From Bradyrhizobium sp. CB82 (lineage in GTDB: Bacteria > Pseudomonadota > Alphaproteobacteria > Rhizobiales > Xanthobacteraceae), in the NCBI RefSeq assembly GCF_029714405.1, contig NZ_CP121650.1, positions 5,957,001 through 6,021,000 on the forward strand: a stretch of DNA of 64,000 bases, given 5' to 3'. Under the pieces are notes generated by a model that ran no database searches, was not told where the DNA came from, and was given only the letters and a program-made list of their open reading frames with translations. The position numbers and the translations under genes are program-made. Below, in pieces: positions 16,693 to 25,308 of this stretch. The stretch's first letter is position 1. Every line of letters begins with the position of its first letter.

Positions 16693-17472
16693 ATGTCCCC
16701 AGCGGAAGCGCGCCTGAAGGAAGTGCCGTCGAACATGACGGAGGCCGAGTGGCAACAGCGGATCAATCTCGCCGCCTGCTACCGTCTCGTCGCCCTTTAT
16801 GGCTGGGACGATTTGGTCGACACCCACATCTCCGCCCGCGTGCCCGGCCCCGAGCATCACTTCCTCATCAACCCCTATGGGCTGATGTTCGACGAGATCA
16901 CCGCATCGAGCCTGGTCAAGGTCGACCTGCACGGCAACCAGCTCACCGAGAGCGAGTACAGCATCAACCCGGCCGGCTTCACCATCCATTCGGCGATTCA
17001 CGAGGTCCGCGAGGATGCGATCTGCGTGCTGCATCTTCACACGCTCGACGGCACCGCGGTGTCGAGCAGCGCGGAAGGATTGTTGCCGCTGAACCAGACC
17101 GCGCAGCTCGTCACCCACGACCTCGCTTATCACGACTATGAAGGCATCGCGCTCGATCACGAGGAGCGGCCGCGACTCCAGAAGGACCTCGGCGGCCACA
17201 ACCACATGCTGCTGCGCAATCACGGCACGTTGACGGTCGGCCGCTCGGTCGCCTCGGCTTTCGAGCGCATGTATCACCTCGAACGCGCCTGCTCGATGCA
17301 GGTGCGCACGCGCGCGCTGGGCACGCCGGTTTATCCGGTCGAGGAGATCGCGATCGAGAAGAACACCGAACTGCTCGCCAACCGCGACCGCGCCGAGCTG
17401 CGCGCCACCAACCTGGTGTGGCCGCCGCTGCTGCGCAAACTCGACCGGGTCAATCCGGGCTACCGGACTTGA
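16693..17472 (+). CDS. Class II aldolase/adducin family protein
   Basis: Protein of 259 residues. ATG 16693 has GGAG 8 bases upstream, so the longer upstream frame is not used. Class II aldolase fold: substrate region DLVDTHISARVPG, zinc-binding HLHT (about residue 118) and the later NHGTLTVG. The usual catalytic acid region NPAGFTIHSAIHE is present. Members include L-fuculose-phosphate aldolase and decarboxylase-like proteins; this subtype is widespread but has no firm substrate. Cytoplasmic. Followed by a strong intrinsic terminator, so it is probably a single-gene transcript. Confidence 0.85.
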   Translation: MSPAEARLKEVPSNMTEAEWQQRINLAACYRLVALYGWDDLVDTHISARVPGPEHHFLINPYGLMFDEITASSLVKVDLHGNQLTESEYSINPAGFTIHSAIHEVREDAICVLHLHTLDGTAVSSSAEGLLPLNQTAQLVTHDLAYHDYEGIALDHEERPRLQKDLGGHNHMLLRNHGTLTVGRSVASAFERMYHLERACSMQVRTRALGTPVYPVEEIAIEKNTELLANRDRAELRATNLVWPPLLRKLDRVNPGYRT

Positions 17473-17530
17473 GATTTGCCAGGATTCGTGTAGGATCTTC
17501 TTCGAACGACCTCTGCACGTTTCGGAATGA

Positions 17531-17564
17531 AACGCCGCCCAATTCCGGGCGGCGTTTTTATTTT
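17531..17564 (+). terminator. Intrinsic terminator after class II aldolase
   Basis: Perfect 10-bp stem AACGCCGCCC / GGGCGGCGTT with a 6-base loop AATTCC, followed by TTTTTATTTT. Lies 58 bp after the aldolase stop codon. One of the clearest factor-independent terminators in the window. Confidence 0.92.
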
Positions 17565-17574
17565 CGCCTTCGCA

Positions 17575-17664
17575 GGGTCGGCAAAGCGAAGCGCGCCCAT
17601 CTCCGTCGCAATCCTGGAGAGAAGGTGGACACGGCGCCTCGCGCCTTTGCGCACCTTACGCACC
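17575..17664. repeat. Dispersed palindromic repeat remnant
   Basis: The segment contains GGCAAAGCGAAGCGCGCCCA near its left end and the near-inverted CACGGCGCCTCGCGCCTTTG near its right end. It resembles intergenic repeats common in this bacterial group. It fills the space between the aldolase terminator and the end of the convergent peptidase gene. Confidence 0.45.
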
Positions 17665-17671
17665 CCAGCGC

Positions 17672-19066
17672 CTACTTCACCTCTGCCAACGCGGCCAGGA
17701 TGCGGGCCCAGGAGCGGATGCCTTTCTGGAAGCTCTGCAAATCGTACTTTTCGTTCGGCGAGTGGATGTTGTCGTCATCGAGGCCGAAGCCGACGAGCAG
17801 CGAATCCAGCCCAAGCGTACGCTTGAAGTCGGCGACGATCGGGATCGAGGCGCCCGACCCCATCAGCACGGTCTCCTTGCCCCATTCCTCCGTCAGCGCC
17901 TTCTTGGCGGCGGCGAGCGGCTTCATATTCCAGTCGAGCGCGATTGCGGGTGCGGCCGAATGATCGCCGAACTCGACCTTGCAGTCGCCCGGAATGCGCG
18001 CCGACACGTAGTCACGGAAGGCCTTGCGGATCCTCGCGGGATCCTGTCCTTCGACCAGGCGGAACGAGACTTTTGCCGAAGCATGTGACGGGATCACCGT
18101 CTTGGAGCCTTCGCCGATGTAGCCGCCCCAGATGCCGTTGACGTCGCAGGTCGGACGCGAGGAGGCCTGCTCGATCAGCAGGCGTCCCTTTTCGCCGGCC
18201 GGGATCGACAAGCCGATCGGCTTGAGGAACGTCTCAGACGTCAAATTGAGCTTCTTCCACTGCTCCAGGATATCCGCGGGCAGGTCCTTTACCCCGTCAT
18301 AGAAGCCGGGAATGGTGATGCGTCCATCATCGTCGAACAGCGCGCCGAGGATCTTGGTGAGCACGCGGATCGGGTTCATCGCCGCGCCGCCGAACACGCC
18401 GGAATGCAGATCGCGGTTGGCAGCCGTGATCTTCACCTCTTCATAGAGCAGACCGCGCAGCGACGTCGTGATCGCAGGCGTATTCCGATCCCACATGCCG
18501 GTGTCGCAGACCAGCACATAGTCAGCCTTGAACTCGTCCTTGTTCGCCTCGATGAACGGCACGAAGTTCTTAGAGCCCACCTCCTCCTCGCCTTCGATGA
18601 GGAAGGTGACGTCGATCGGCAGCGAGCCCGTCACCGTCTTCCAGGCGCGGCAGGCCTCGACGAAGGTCATCACTTGCCCCTTGTCGTCCTCGGCGCCGCG
18701 CGCGACGATGATCTTGCGGCCGTCGACATGATCGGTGACGACGGGCTCGAACGGCGGACTCTGCCAGAGATGGAGCGGATCGACCGGCTGCACGTCGTAG
18801 TGTCCATAGAACAACACGTGCGGACGTCCGCTCGCCTTGCTCTTGCCGACGACGGCGGGATGGCCCGCGGTCGGCCTCACCTCGGTCGCAACCCCAAGGC
18901 TTGCGATGTCCCTGGCGAGATGCTCGGCCGCCGCCTTGCAATCATTGGCAAAGGCCGGATCGGCCGAAATCGACTTGATCCGCAGCAGCGCGAACAGGCG
19001 CGTCAGGCTGTTGTCGAAATCCTTGTCGATGTGATCGAGCACGGATTGGAGCTGTGCATTGGACAT
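17672..19066 (-). CDS. M20 family metallopeptidase (dipeptidase-like)
   Basis: Protein of 464 residues in the M20/M25/M40 peptidase family (ArgE/DapE/CNDP). Visible metal and catalytic motifs: GHYDVQP (His ligand and catalytic Asp), AEDDKGQ (bridging Asp), EGEEEVGS (general base Glu and ligand Glu), CDTGM (ligand Asp) and IHSPNEKY (last His). The lid domain is inserted in the middle (about 215-370). Uses two zinc ions to cleave dipeptides or related amides in the cytoplasm. No signal peptide. 27 bp downstream of the GT87 gene on the same strand. The subgroup is the dipeptidase one; the substrate is not certain. Confidence 0.92.
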   Translation of the reverse strand: MSNAQLQSVLDHIDKDFDNSLTRLFALLRIKSISADPAFANDCKAAAEHLARDIASLGVATEVRPTAGHPAVVGKSKASGRPHVLFYGHYDVQPVDPLHLWQSPPFEPVVTDHVDGRKIIVARGAEDDKGQVMTFVEACRAWKTVTGSLPIDVTFLIEGEEEVGSKNFVPFIEANKDEFKADYVLVCDTGMWDRNTPAITTSLRGLLYEEVKITAANRDLHSGVFGGAAMNPIRVLTKILGALFDDDGRITIPGFYDGVKDLPADILEQWKKLNLTSETFLKPIGLSIPAGEKGRLLIEQASSRPTCDVNGIWGGYIGEGSKTVIPSHASAKVSFRLVEGQDPARIRKAFRDYVSARIPGDCKVEFGDHSAAPAIALDWNMKPLAAAKKALTEEWGKETVLMGSGASIPIVADFKRTLGLDSLLVGFGLDDDNIHSPNEKYDLQSFQKGIRSWARILAALAEVK

Positions 19067-19093
19067 TGTTCTCGTTCCTGACTGCAGTGGGTC

Positions 19094-20431
19094 TCAAGGC
19101 GCTGCTGCTTTTAGCGCCGCCGCGGCTTTCGAGCCAGACGCATCTGGCGGATGCCTGACGTGCCAGACCAGCGCACCGGCGAGAACGGCGGTGGCCGCGA
19201 GATTGTTGCCCCAGGCCTGCAAGAGCAAGGGAAACGGCGGCAGCGACAGCAACAGAAGGATGCCTGCAACGACCAGGGCGATCCAGGTTCCCAGCCGTAC
19301 GCCTGGGCGCTCGTCGAAAGCGGCACGATGCATCAGCACCGTCACCGGGAAGAACAGCCACATGAAGTAATACTGTCGCGCCAGCGGCGAGGCCACCGTC
19401 ATTAGGCAGAACAGAATGCCGAGCTCCTCGGCGTCCGACCGTCCCGTTCGCCGCCGCTGCGGCGGCATCACGGCGAGGAAGCCGAGCCCGAGCGCCGCCG
19501 ACACCACAAGCACGATCCAGTTCGCGGTTTGGTAATCAACATCGATCAGATTCATGGTGCGCGGCGGCTTGGCCGGATCGTCCTGATTCCAGTTGACCGG
19601 ACGCACCAACCGGTGCGTCACCGCGATGATGGACTGATTGACCCACGACCAGTTCTGCTCGTCGCGCTTGCCAAAGCCCTTTTCCGAGCTCGAGCCTACC
19701 ATGCCATGATACCAGGTCTTGATCTCGGCGACGTTGCGATCGAAGCCGCGGATCGGCGCGGGCACCACGAACAGCAGGATGCCAGTGCAGGCGATCATGC
19801 TGGCGGCCGCCCCCCACTGCCGCCGCCAGAGCAGATAGGGCAGCACCGCAACCGGAAACACTTTGATGGCGGTCGCGAGCGCGAACATGAAGCCAGCCAG
19901 CCAGGATTCCAACCATGTTTCCCGATGGTGGAGGCTCCAGAATCCGTACAGCATCATCGCAAGCAGAACGAGGTTGGGCTGGCCGAGGTCGAACATGTCG
20001 AACACGAAGGAGATCGTGACGAAGCTCGGCAGCGCCTCAAGCCATCGTCCCGGCGCGCGTCCCGATCTGGACATCGCATGGGAGAATTGCGCGATGTACC
20101 ACCACGCCACGGCATTCAGCATCGACAGGACGATATAAAGCGGAATCTTGCCGAACCAACTCGGGATCGCGAGCAGGATCGCCGGCAACGGCGGATAGAG
20201 GAAGGGAAACACGTGGGCGGGATCGCTGGGGTAGAGATCGCCGCCTTGCAGCACCTGCTGCCCGGCCCAGTACCACAAAGCGTAGTCCTTGGTCTTGCCG
20301 TTGCCGAAAATCTCGGGAACCAGGACGTCGGCGGTCAGCGCCACGCAGCACAGCAGATACAGAACGTCGAGCGGGGCGCGCAGTGACGGAGTCCTGAGCA
20401 CTCCACCCTTGCTTGAAGATTCGGTGAGCAT
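19094..20431 (-). CDS. GT87-type membrane glycosyltransferase
   Basis: Protein of 445 residues from MLTESSSKGG; the frame stays open upstream but without a site or sensible protein sequence. Ten or so transmembrane helices. Motifs of the GT87 (DUF2029) family are seen: the first loop FGNGKTKDYALWYWAGQQVL with conserved Asp-Tyr/Trp, then DPAHVFPFLYPPLPAIL, and FDLGQPNLVLLAMMLYGFW. Such enzymes transfer mannose or a related sugar from a polyprenyl phosphate carrier on the outer face of the inner membrane. Acceptor unknown. Probably in one unit with the M20 peptidase gene, though the functions are not obviously linked. Confidence 0.82.
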   Translation of the reverse strand: MLTESSSKGGVLRTPSLRAPLDVLYLLCCVALTADVLVPEIFGNGKTKDYALWYWAGQQVLQGGDLYPSDPAHVFPFLYPPLPAILLAIPSWFGKIPLYIVLSMLNAVAWWYIAQFSHAMSRSGRAPGRWLEALPSFVTISFVFDMFDLGQPNLVLLAMMLYGFWSLHHRETWLESWLAGFMFALATAIKVFPVAVLPYLLWRRQWGAAASMIACTGILLFVVPAPIRGFDRNVAEIKTWYHGMVGSSSEKGFGKRDEQNWSWVNQSIIAVTHRLVRPVNWNQDDPAKPPRTMNLIDVDYQTANWIVLVVSAALGLGFLAVMPPQRRRTGRSDAEELGILFCLMTVASPLARQYYFMWLFFPVTVLMHRAAFDERPGVRLGTWIALVVAGILLLLSLPPFPLLLQAWGNNLAATAVLAGALVWHVRHPPDASGSKAAAALKAAAP

Positions 20432-20567
20432 CACAGGTCGGTCAATCCGGGCCAAAATACCGCTTGATAATATTGGATTGGATCGAAGCCGGAAACCTCT
20501 CCCCGCAACAGAAGAAAAATGAACTGCGGCTGCAAGCGAGCAGCTTGACCAAAAATCACCTTGGCGC

Positions 20568-22190
20568 TTAGCGCCGCAGCAATCCACCCAGCGCGCCACG
20601 CACCAGGGCGCGACCAACCGAGCCGCCGAGCTGGCCGCCGACCGACTTGCCGAGATCGGCGACGACGCCGCCGACCACCTGATTTGTGACCGTGCGCGTC
20701 ACGTCGCGCGCGACACGCTGACCGGTGGTCAGCCGGGCGCGCCCGGTGTTGGTGCCGAAGATGGTGCCGACGATCGAGCCGATCTGGCCGAGGATGCCGC
20801 CCCCGCCTCCGCTTGCCGAACCGTCCGCTGTCGCCGCCGTGCCGGCGATGCGCTTTTGCAGGATCTCGTAGGCGGATTCGGAATCGATCGCGGTATCGTA
20901 TTTGCCCCTCACCGGGCTTGCATCCATGATGGCCTTGCGCTCCTCCGGCGTGATCGGCCCGATCCGCGCCGAGGGCGGGCGGATCATTACCCGCTCGACC
21001 ATCGATGGCGTGCCGTTGCCTTCGAGGAAGGACACGAGCGCCTCGCCCTTGCCGAGCTCCATGATCACCTTGGCGGTGTCGAGGTTCGGATTGGGCCGGA
21101 AGGTCTGCGCCGCGGCCGCGACCGCCTTTTGGTCGCGCGGGGTGAAGGCGCGCAGCGCGTGCTGCACGCGGTTGCCGAGCTGCCCCAGCACCCGGTCGGG
21201 CACGTCGATCGGGTTTTGCGTGACGAAATAGACGCCGACGCCCTTGGAGCGGATCAGGCGGACCACCTGCTCGATCTTGTCCATCAGCGCCTTGGGCGCG
21301 TCGTTGAACAGAAGGTGGGCTTCGTCGAAGAAGAACACCAGCTTCGGCTTGGGCAGGTCGCCCGCCTCGGGCAGTTCCTCGAACAGCTCTGACAGCATCC
21401 ACAACAGGAACGTCGCGTAAAGCCTCGGGCTCTGCAGCAGCTTGTCGGCGACCAGGATGTTGATCATGCCGCGCCCGTCGCGATCGGTCTTCAGGAAGTC
21501 CTTCAGCGTCAGCGCCGGCTCGCCGAAGAATTTCGCGCCGCCCTGGTTCTCCAGCACCAGGAGCTGGCGCTGGATGGTCCCGACGGTTGCCTTTGTGACG
21601 TTGCCGAAACCTTGGGCAGCTTTCCTGATCGGCGCCAGCGGATCTTCTCCGGCATCCGGCCCTTTCTTGCTGGTGTCGGGCACGATGGCATCGAGCAGCG
21701 CCCGCAGGTCCTTCATGTCGATCAGGGTCAGTCCGTTGTCGTCGGCGACGCGGAAGGCGACGTTGAGCACGCCCTCCTGCACGTCGTTGAGGTCCAGCAT
21801 GCGGGCTAGCAGAAGCGGGCCCATCTCGGTGACGGTTGCGCGCACGGGATGACCTTGCTCACCGAACACGTCCCAAAACACGGTCGAGAACTGGTCGGGC
21901 TGGAACACCAGCCCCATGTCAGTGGCGCGCTTGACGATGAAATCCTTGGCCTCTCCCACCTCGGAGATGCCCGAAAGGTCGCCCTTGATATCGGCGGCAA
22001 AGACCGGCACGCCTGCACGCGCAAAGCCTTCCGCCATCACTTGCAACGACACCGTCTTGCCGGTTCCGGTTGCACCGGTGACGAGGCCATGGCGGTTGGC
22101 AAACGCAAGCGTCAGCCAGGCGGTCTCGTCTCCCCTGCCGACGAAGATCTTGTCGCTGGTATCGCCGGGCTTGGTGTCTTGTGTCGCCAT
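20568..22190 (-). CDS. HerA/DUF853-type helicase-like ATPase
   Basis: Protein of 540 residues from [12 protein letters not shown] (AAGG about 9 bases upstream). Belongs to the HerA-FtsK superfamily, DUF853/YjgR type: Walker A GATGTGKT at about residues 40-47, Walker [13 protein letters not shown], sensor [13 protein letters not shown], and an arginine-rich [14 protein letters not shown]. The C-terminal 80 residues are Gly-rich with small hydrophobic helices ([20 protein letters not shown]) typical of this subfamily. Probably a hexameric DNA- or protein-translocating ATPase; no nuclease partner (NurA) is nearby. Physiological role unproven. Confidence 0.88.
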   Translation of the reverse strand: MATQDTKPGDTSDKIFVGRGDETAWLTLAFANRHGLVTGATGTGKTVSLQVMAEGFARAGVPVFAADIKGDLSGISEVGEAKDFIVKRATDMGLVFQPDQFSTVFWDVFGEQGHPVRATVTEMGPLLLARMLDLNDVQEGVLNVAFRVADDNGLTLIDMKDLRALLDAIVPDTSKKGPDAGEDPLAPIRKAAQGFGNVTKATVGTIQRQLLVLENQGGAKFFGEPALTLKDFLKTDRDGRGMINILVADKLLQSPRLYATFLLWMLSELFEELPEAGDLPKPKLVFFFDEAHLLFNDAPKALMDKIEQVVRLIRSKGVGVYFVTQNPIDVPDRVLGQLGNRVQHALRAFTPRDQKAVAAAAQTFRPNPNLDTAKVIMELGKGEALVSFLEGNGTPSMVERVMIRPPSARIGPITPEERKAIMDASPVRGKYDTAIDSESAYEILQKRIAGTAATADGSASGGGGGILGQIGSIVGTIFGTNTGRARLTTGQRVARDVTRTVTNQVVGGVVADLGKSVGGQLGGSVGRALVRGALGGLLRR

Positions 22191-22521
22191 TACTGTTTGC
22201 CTTGGTGGGGAATGCGAACCTTGGGTTCCGTAGTTTAACGTATGTTGGGTGCCGATTGAACGGGTCAACGCATCTCGCGAGGCGCGCATATGCGACACCG
22301 TGAGAGATGAGGGTGCGCGTCTCTTCGCCGAAAGTCCGAACGATAGGTTCACTCCGCGGCAATTTTTCGCAGATTCCATCTTTCGCTCTTGCATCGCTGC
22401 AACACTCCCGGCGCGATTCGTCGCCGCCCATGCGTTCGTCGCTTGTAATTCTTAACGCACCGGCTCAAGATCATTTTCAGAAGCAAAACTCCGGACTTGA
22501 ACCGGCTGAGGGGGCAGGCAC
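22191..22521. other. Intergenic, divergent promoter region
   Basis: 331 bp between the divergent HerA-like gene and the gene at 22522. No ORF with protein-like composition and no clear hairpin. Small inverted pair around CGCGAGGCGCGCATATGCG near 22270-22290. Promoters for both sides are expected here but no consensus could be placed with confidence. Confidence 0.35.
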
Positions 22522-22884
22522 ATGGACGAGCTGATCGGGCGGCTGGCGACAAACGCCAGCATCGATAGTGCTGTCGCTGAAAAGACCATCGGCATTATCC
22601 TGGGCTTCCTGCGCAACGAGGGCCCTTCCGACAGCGTCCAGGCTCTTATCGACCATATTCCCGGCGCCGAAGCTGTGATTGCCGCTACGCAAGGCGGCGG
22701 CCTGTCACGCCTGATGGGCGGCGGCCTGATGGCCGTCGGTACCCGGCTGATGGGCCTTGGGCTCGGCATGTCCGATATTCAAAAGATCGCCCGTGAACTT
22801 TTTCGCTTTGGTCGAGACAAAATCGGAGCGGATCAGATGGGCAAGATCATTGCAGGGACGCCGGGCCTCAGCCAGTTCGCCTGA
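22522..22884 (+). CDS. Small conserved hypothetical protein (DUF2267/DUF2780-like)
   Basis: Protein of 120 residues, acidic and helical, with a Gly-rich middle (GGGLSRLMGGGLMAVGTRLM) between two helical parts. The layout resembles small DUF2267/DUF2780-type proteins, but the match is by eye and weak. No signal peptide or membrane helix. AGGGGGCAGGCACATG gives a good ribosome site. 32 bp before the DUF4332 gene, so probably one transcript. Confidence 0.65.
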   Translation: MDELIGRLATNASIDSAVAEKTIGIILGFLRNEGPSDSVQALIDHIPGAEAVIAATQGGGLSRLMGGGLMAVGTRLMGLGLGMSDIQKIARELFRFGRDKIGADQMGKIIAGTPGLSQFA

Positions 22885-22916
22885 GCTTTCGCACTTCATA
22901 TTTCATATCGAGTATC

Positions 22917-23324
22917 ATGACATATCCCATCTCCGAGATTGAGGGCCTGTCGGCCTTCGCCGCCAGCAAGCTGAAGGCGCAGGGCATCCGCACCACCGTC
23001 GCGCTGCTCGAAGCTGCCAGCACCGTGAAGGGCCGCAAGGCGCTCTCCGCCAGGACCGGCATAAGCGAGCAGCAGCTCCTGGAATGGGCCAACGTCTCCG
23101 ACTACATGCGCATTCCCGGCATGGGCAAGGCCAAGGTCAACCTCGTCCGCGCCGCCGGCGTCGCCACCGTCCGCGAGCTCGCCTATCGCAACCCGTCGCG
23201 ACTGGCGCAGAACATGCGCGAGGTGAACGAGAAGCGGAAACTGGTCCGCGTGCTACCGTCCGAGAAGTCGGTCGGCGACCTCATCGCCAAGGCCCGCAAG
23301 CTGCCGCCGAAGATTTCGTATTAG
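22917..23324 (+). CDS. DUF4332 helix-hairpin-helix protein
   Basis: Protein of 135 residues. Start MTYPISEIEGLSAFAASKLK and the central helix-hairpin-helix-like ADYMRIPGMGKAKVNLVRAAG-type segment place it in the DUF4332 family, whose fold is two tandem helix-hairpin-helix units as in DNA polymerase and RuvA-type DNA binders. Basic C-terminus (ARKLPPKISY). Likely cytoplasmic and perhaps nucleic-acid binding; no experimental role known to me. Confidence 0.78.
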   Translation: MTYPISEIEGLSAFAASKLKAQGIRTTVALLEAASTVKGRKALSARTGISEQQLLEWANVSDYMRIPGMGKAKVNLVRAAGVATVRELAYRNPSRLAQNMREVNEKRKLVRVLPSEKSVGDLIAKARKLPPKISY

Positions 23325-23444
23325 TCGACAGTCTCTCGCAGCGCTTTTCCGGTTGCCTTCGCCGCCCCTGAAATTATCGCCCGCTTGTGCCGGCAATGAC
23401 GGCTGCGTCTTGACTTGACCTCCCCGACCGCGCAAAGCGACCGC

Positions 23445-24293
23445 ATGAGCGCCTTGCCCTCGCACCCCGCCCCGCCCGCTGCCGCATGGCTGCGGACGCT
23501 GCTGGCCAGGCCGGTCCCGGCCGTGATGGGCGTGCTCAACGTGACCCCGGATTCCTTCTCAGACGGCGGGCAGTTCATCGCGCCCGACGAGGCGCTGGCG
23601 CGGGCGCGCGCCATGATCGCCGATGGCGTCGACATCATCGACGTCGGTGCCGAGTCCACCCGGCCCTACAAGGGCGCCCAACCGGTCACGGCGGAGGAGG
23701 AACTGCAGCGGTTGAGGCCGGTGCTGGCGGAAGTGGTCGCCCTCGGCGCGCCGGTCTCGATCGACAGCATGAAATCTGAGGTCGTAGCCTTCGCGCTGGA
23801 CCAAGGCGTCGCGATCGCCAACGACGTCTGGGGCTTGCAGCGCGATGCCGGGATGGCAGCCGTGGTCGCGGCGCGGAAAGTGCCGGTGATCGTGATGCAC
23901 AACCGCGACAGCGTCGATCCCGCCCTCGACATCATGCAGGACATGATCGCGTTCTTTCAGCGCTCGCTCGACATCGCGGCCAAGGCAGGCATCGCGCAAA
24001 GCTACATCGTGCTCGACCCCGGCATAGGCTTCGGCAAGACGCCGGAGCAGAGCATAGCGGCGTTGGCGCGCCTCAACGAGCTCAGCGTCTTTGGCCTGCC
24101 GGTGCTGGTCGGCGCCTCGCGCAAGCGCTTCATCGCATCCGTATCACCATCGGAGCCGCAGCAGCGGCTCGGCGGCTCGATCGCCGCCCATCTCATCGCC
24201 GCGCAGCGCGGCGCGCGGATCATCCGTACCCATGACGTCGCCGAGACCCTGCAAGCCCTACGGGTCGCCACCGCCATCGAGAGCAAGCCATGA
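23445..24293 (+). CDS. folP: Dihydropteroate synthase
   Basis: Protein of 282 residues from MSALPSHPAPP; a TTG ten codons upstream is rejected. Joins p-aminobenzoate to dihydropterin pyrophosphate in folate synthesis; the target of sulfonamides. Signatures: MGVLNVTPDSFSDGG (loop 1), DVGAESTRPY (loop 2), VLDPGIGFGKT and GASRKRFI. TIM-barrel of usual length. The stop overlaps the folB start (ATGA), and folK follows, so this is a folP-folB-folK operon. Confidence 0.97.
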   Translation: MSALPSHPAPPAAAWLRTLLARPVPAVMGVLNVTPDSFSDGGQFIAPDEALARARAMIADGVDIIDVGAESTRPYKGAQPVTAEEELQRLRPVLAEVVALGAPVSIDSMKSEVVAFALDQGVAIANDVWGLQRDAGMAAVVAARKVPVIVMHNRDSVDPALDIMQDMIAFFQRSLDIAAKAGIAQSYIVLDPGIGFGKTPEQSIAALARLNELSVFGLPVLVGASRKRFIASVSPSEPQQRLGGSIAAHLIAAQRGARIIRTHDVAETLQALRVATAIESKP

Positions 24294-24667
24294 CCGATAC
24301 GATCTTCCTCACCGGCCTCGTGATCCATGCCCGGCACGGCGTGATGGAGCATGAGACCGAGGTCGGCCAGCGCTTCGTCATCGACCTCGAGCTCTACGCC
24401 GACCTCCAGGAATCCTCGCGCAGCGACCGGCTCGCGGACACCGTCTCCTATGCCGACGTGGTTGCGACAACGACGGCTGCGTTCAAGAACACCAATTACA
24501 GGCTTCTGGAGCGCGCGGCCGGTGCGGTGGCCGATGCCATCCTGGCGCATTTTTCGCGCATCCGTGCGGTGAAGGTCACCGTGCACAAGCCGCACGCGCC
24601 GATCGCCGCCATCTTCGATGACGTCGGCGTCGTGCTGACGCGCTCGCGGCACCCGCACAATGGCTAG
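24290..24667 (+). CDS. folB: Dihydroneopterin aldolase
   Basis: Protein of 125 residues. Converts 7,8-dihydroneopterin to 6-hydroxymethyl-dihydropterin, supplying the substrate for FolK. Family features: start IFLTGLVIHARHGVMEHETE with the catalytic-region HGV.E, the substrate Glu-Thr region SYADVV, LLERAAGAVADAIL, and the catalytic Lys in VKVTVHKPHAPI. ATGA overlap with folP and a 38-bp gap to folK show co-expression. Confidence 0.95.
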   Translation: MTDTIFLTGLVIHARHGVMEHETEVGQRFVIDLELYADLQESSRSDRLADTVSYADVVATTTAAFKNTNYRLLERAAGAVADAILAHFSRIRAVKVTVHKPHAPIAAIFDDVGVVLTRSRHPHNG

Positions 24668-24705
24668 AGGCCCTGATTTGACGTTCGCAGGAGGAAGCTC
24701 GGCAA

Positions 24706-25221
24706 ATGGAGAGCGAACGTCAAATCCGGTCCGCTAGCGCCGTCATTGCGCTGGGCGGCAATGTCGGCGACGTCCGCGCGACGTTCAGAGATGCAATCTC
24801 GGACATCTGCGGCGCGTCCCAGGCGAAGCTGCTCGCGCGCTCGTCCGACTATTCCACCCCACCCTGGGGAGACGAGGACCAAGCCCCCTTCATCAACGCC
24901 TGCATCGAAATCGAAACCAGCCTCGATCCCCAGGAGCTGCTATCCGTGCTGCAAAAGGTCGAGCAAAAATTCGGCCGCACGCGGACCAAGGAACGGCGCT
25001 GGGGGCCGCGCACGCTCGATCTCGACCTGATCGCCTATGACGATGTCTCCTTGCAGACGCCGGAACTGACGCTGCCGCATCCGCGCCTGTTCGAGCGCGC
25101 CTTCGTGCTGGTGCCGCTCGCCGAAATCGCCCCCAACCGCATGATCGGCGGGATCCGCGTGCGCGACGGCCGCGCCAGCGTCTCAACACAAGGAATCGAG
25201 CGGCTTCCGGATACCGGTTAA
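24706..25221 (+). CDS. folK: HPPK, hydroxymethyl-dihydropterin pyrophosphokinase
   Basis: Protein of 171 residues. Transfers pyrophosphate from ATP to 6-hydroxymethyl-dihydropterin, giving the FolP substrate. The HPPK signature RRWGPRTLDLDLIAYDD contains the two metal-binding Asp residues; the start ALGGNVGD and TLPHPRLFERAFVLVPL are also typical. The N-terminus ESERQIRSAS is a little longer than usual. Last gene of the folate operon, 87 bp before the mutase small subunit. Confidence 0.96.
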   Translation: MESERQIRSASAVIALGGNVGDVRATFRDAISDICGASQAKLLARSSDYSTPPWGDEDQAPFINACIEIETSLDPQELLSVLQKVEQKFGRTRTKERRWGPRTLDLDLIAYDDVSLQTPELTLPHPRLFERAFVLVPLAEIAPNRMIGGIRVRDGRASVSTQGIERLPDTG

Positions 25222-25308
25222 CCAAAAACAACCGTTTGCAGGGGCGGCCGACCGTGGCAATTTCGCTCCCAACGATGAGAACGAATATGTCCGGGAGTTT
25301 CCTGCCGA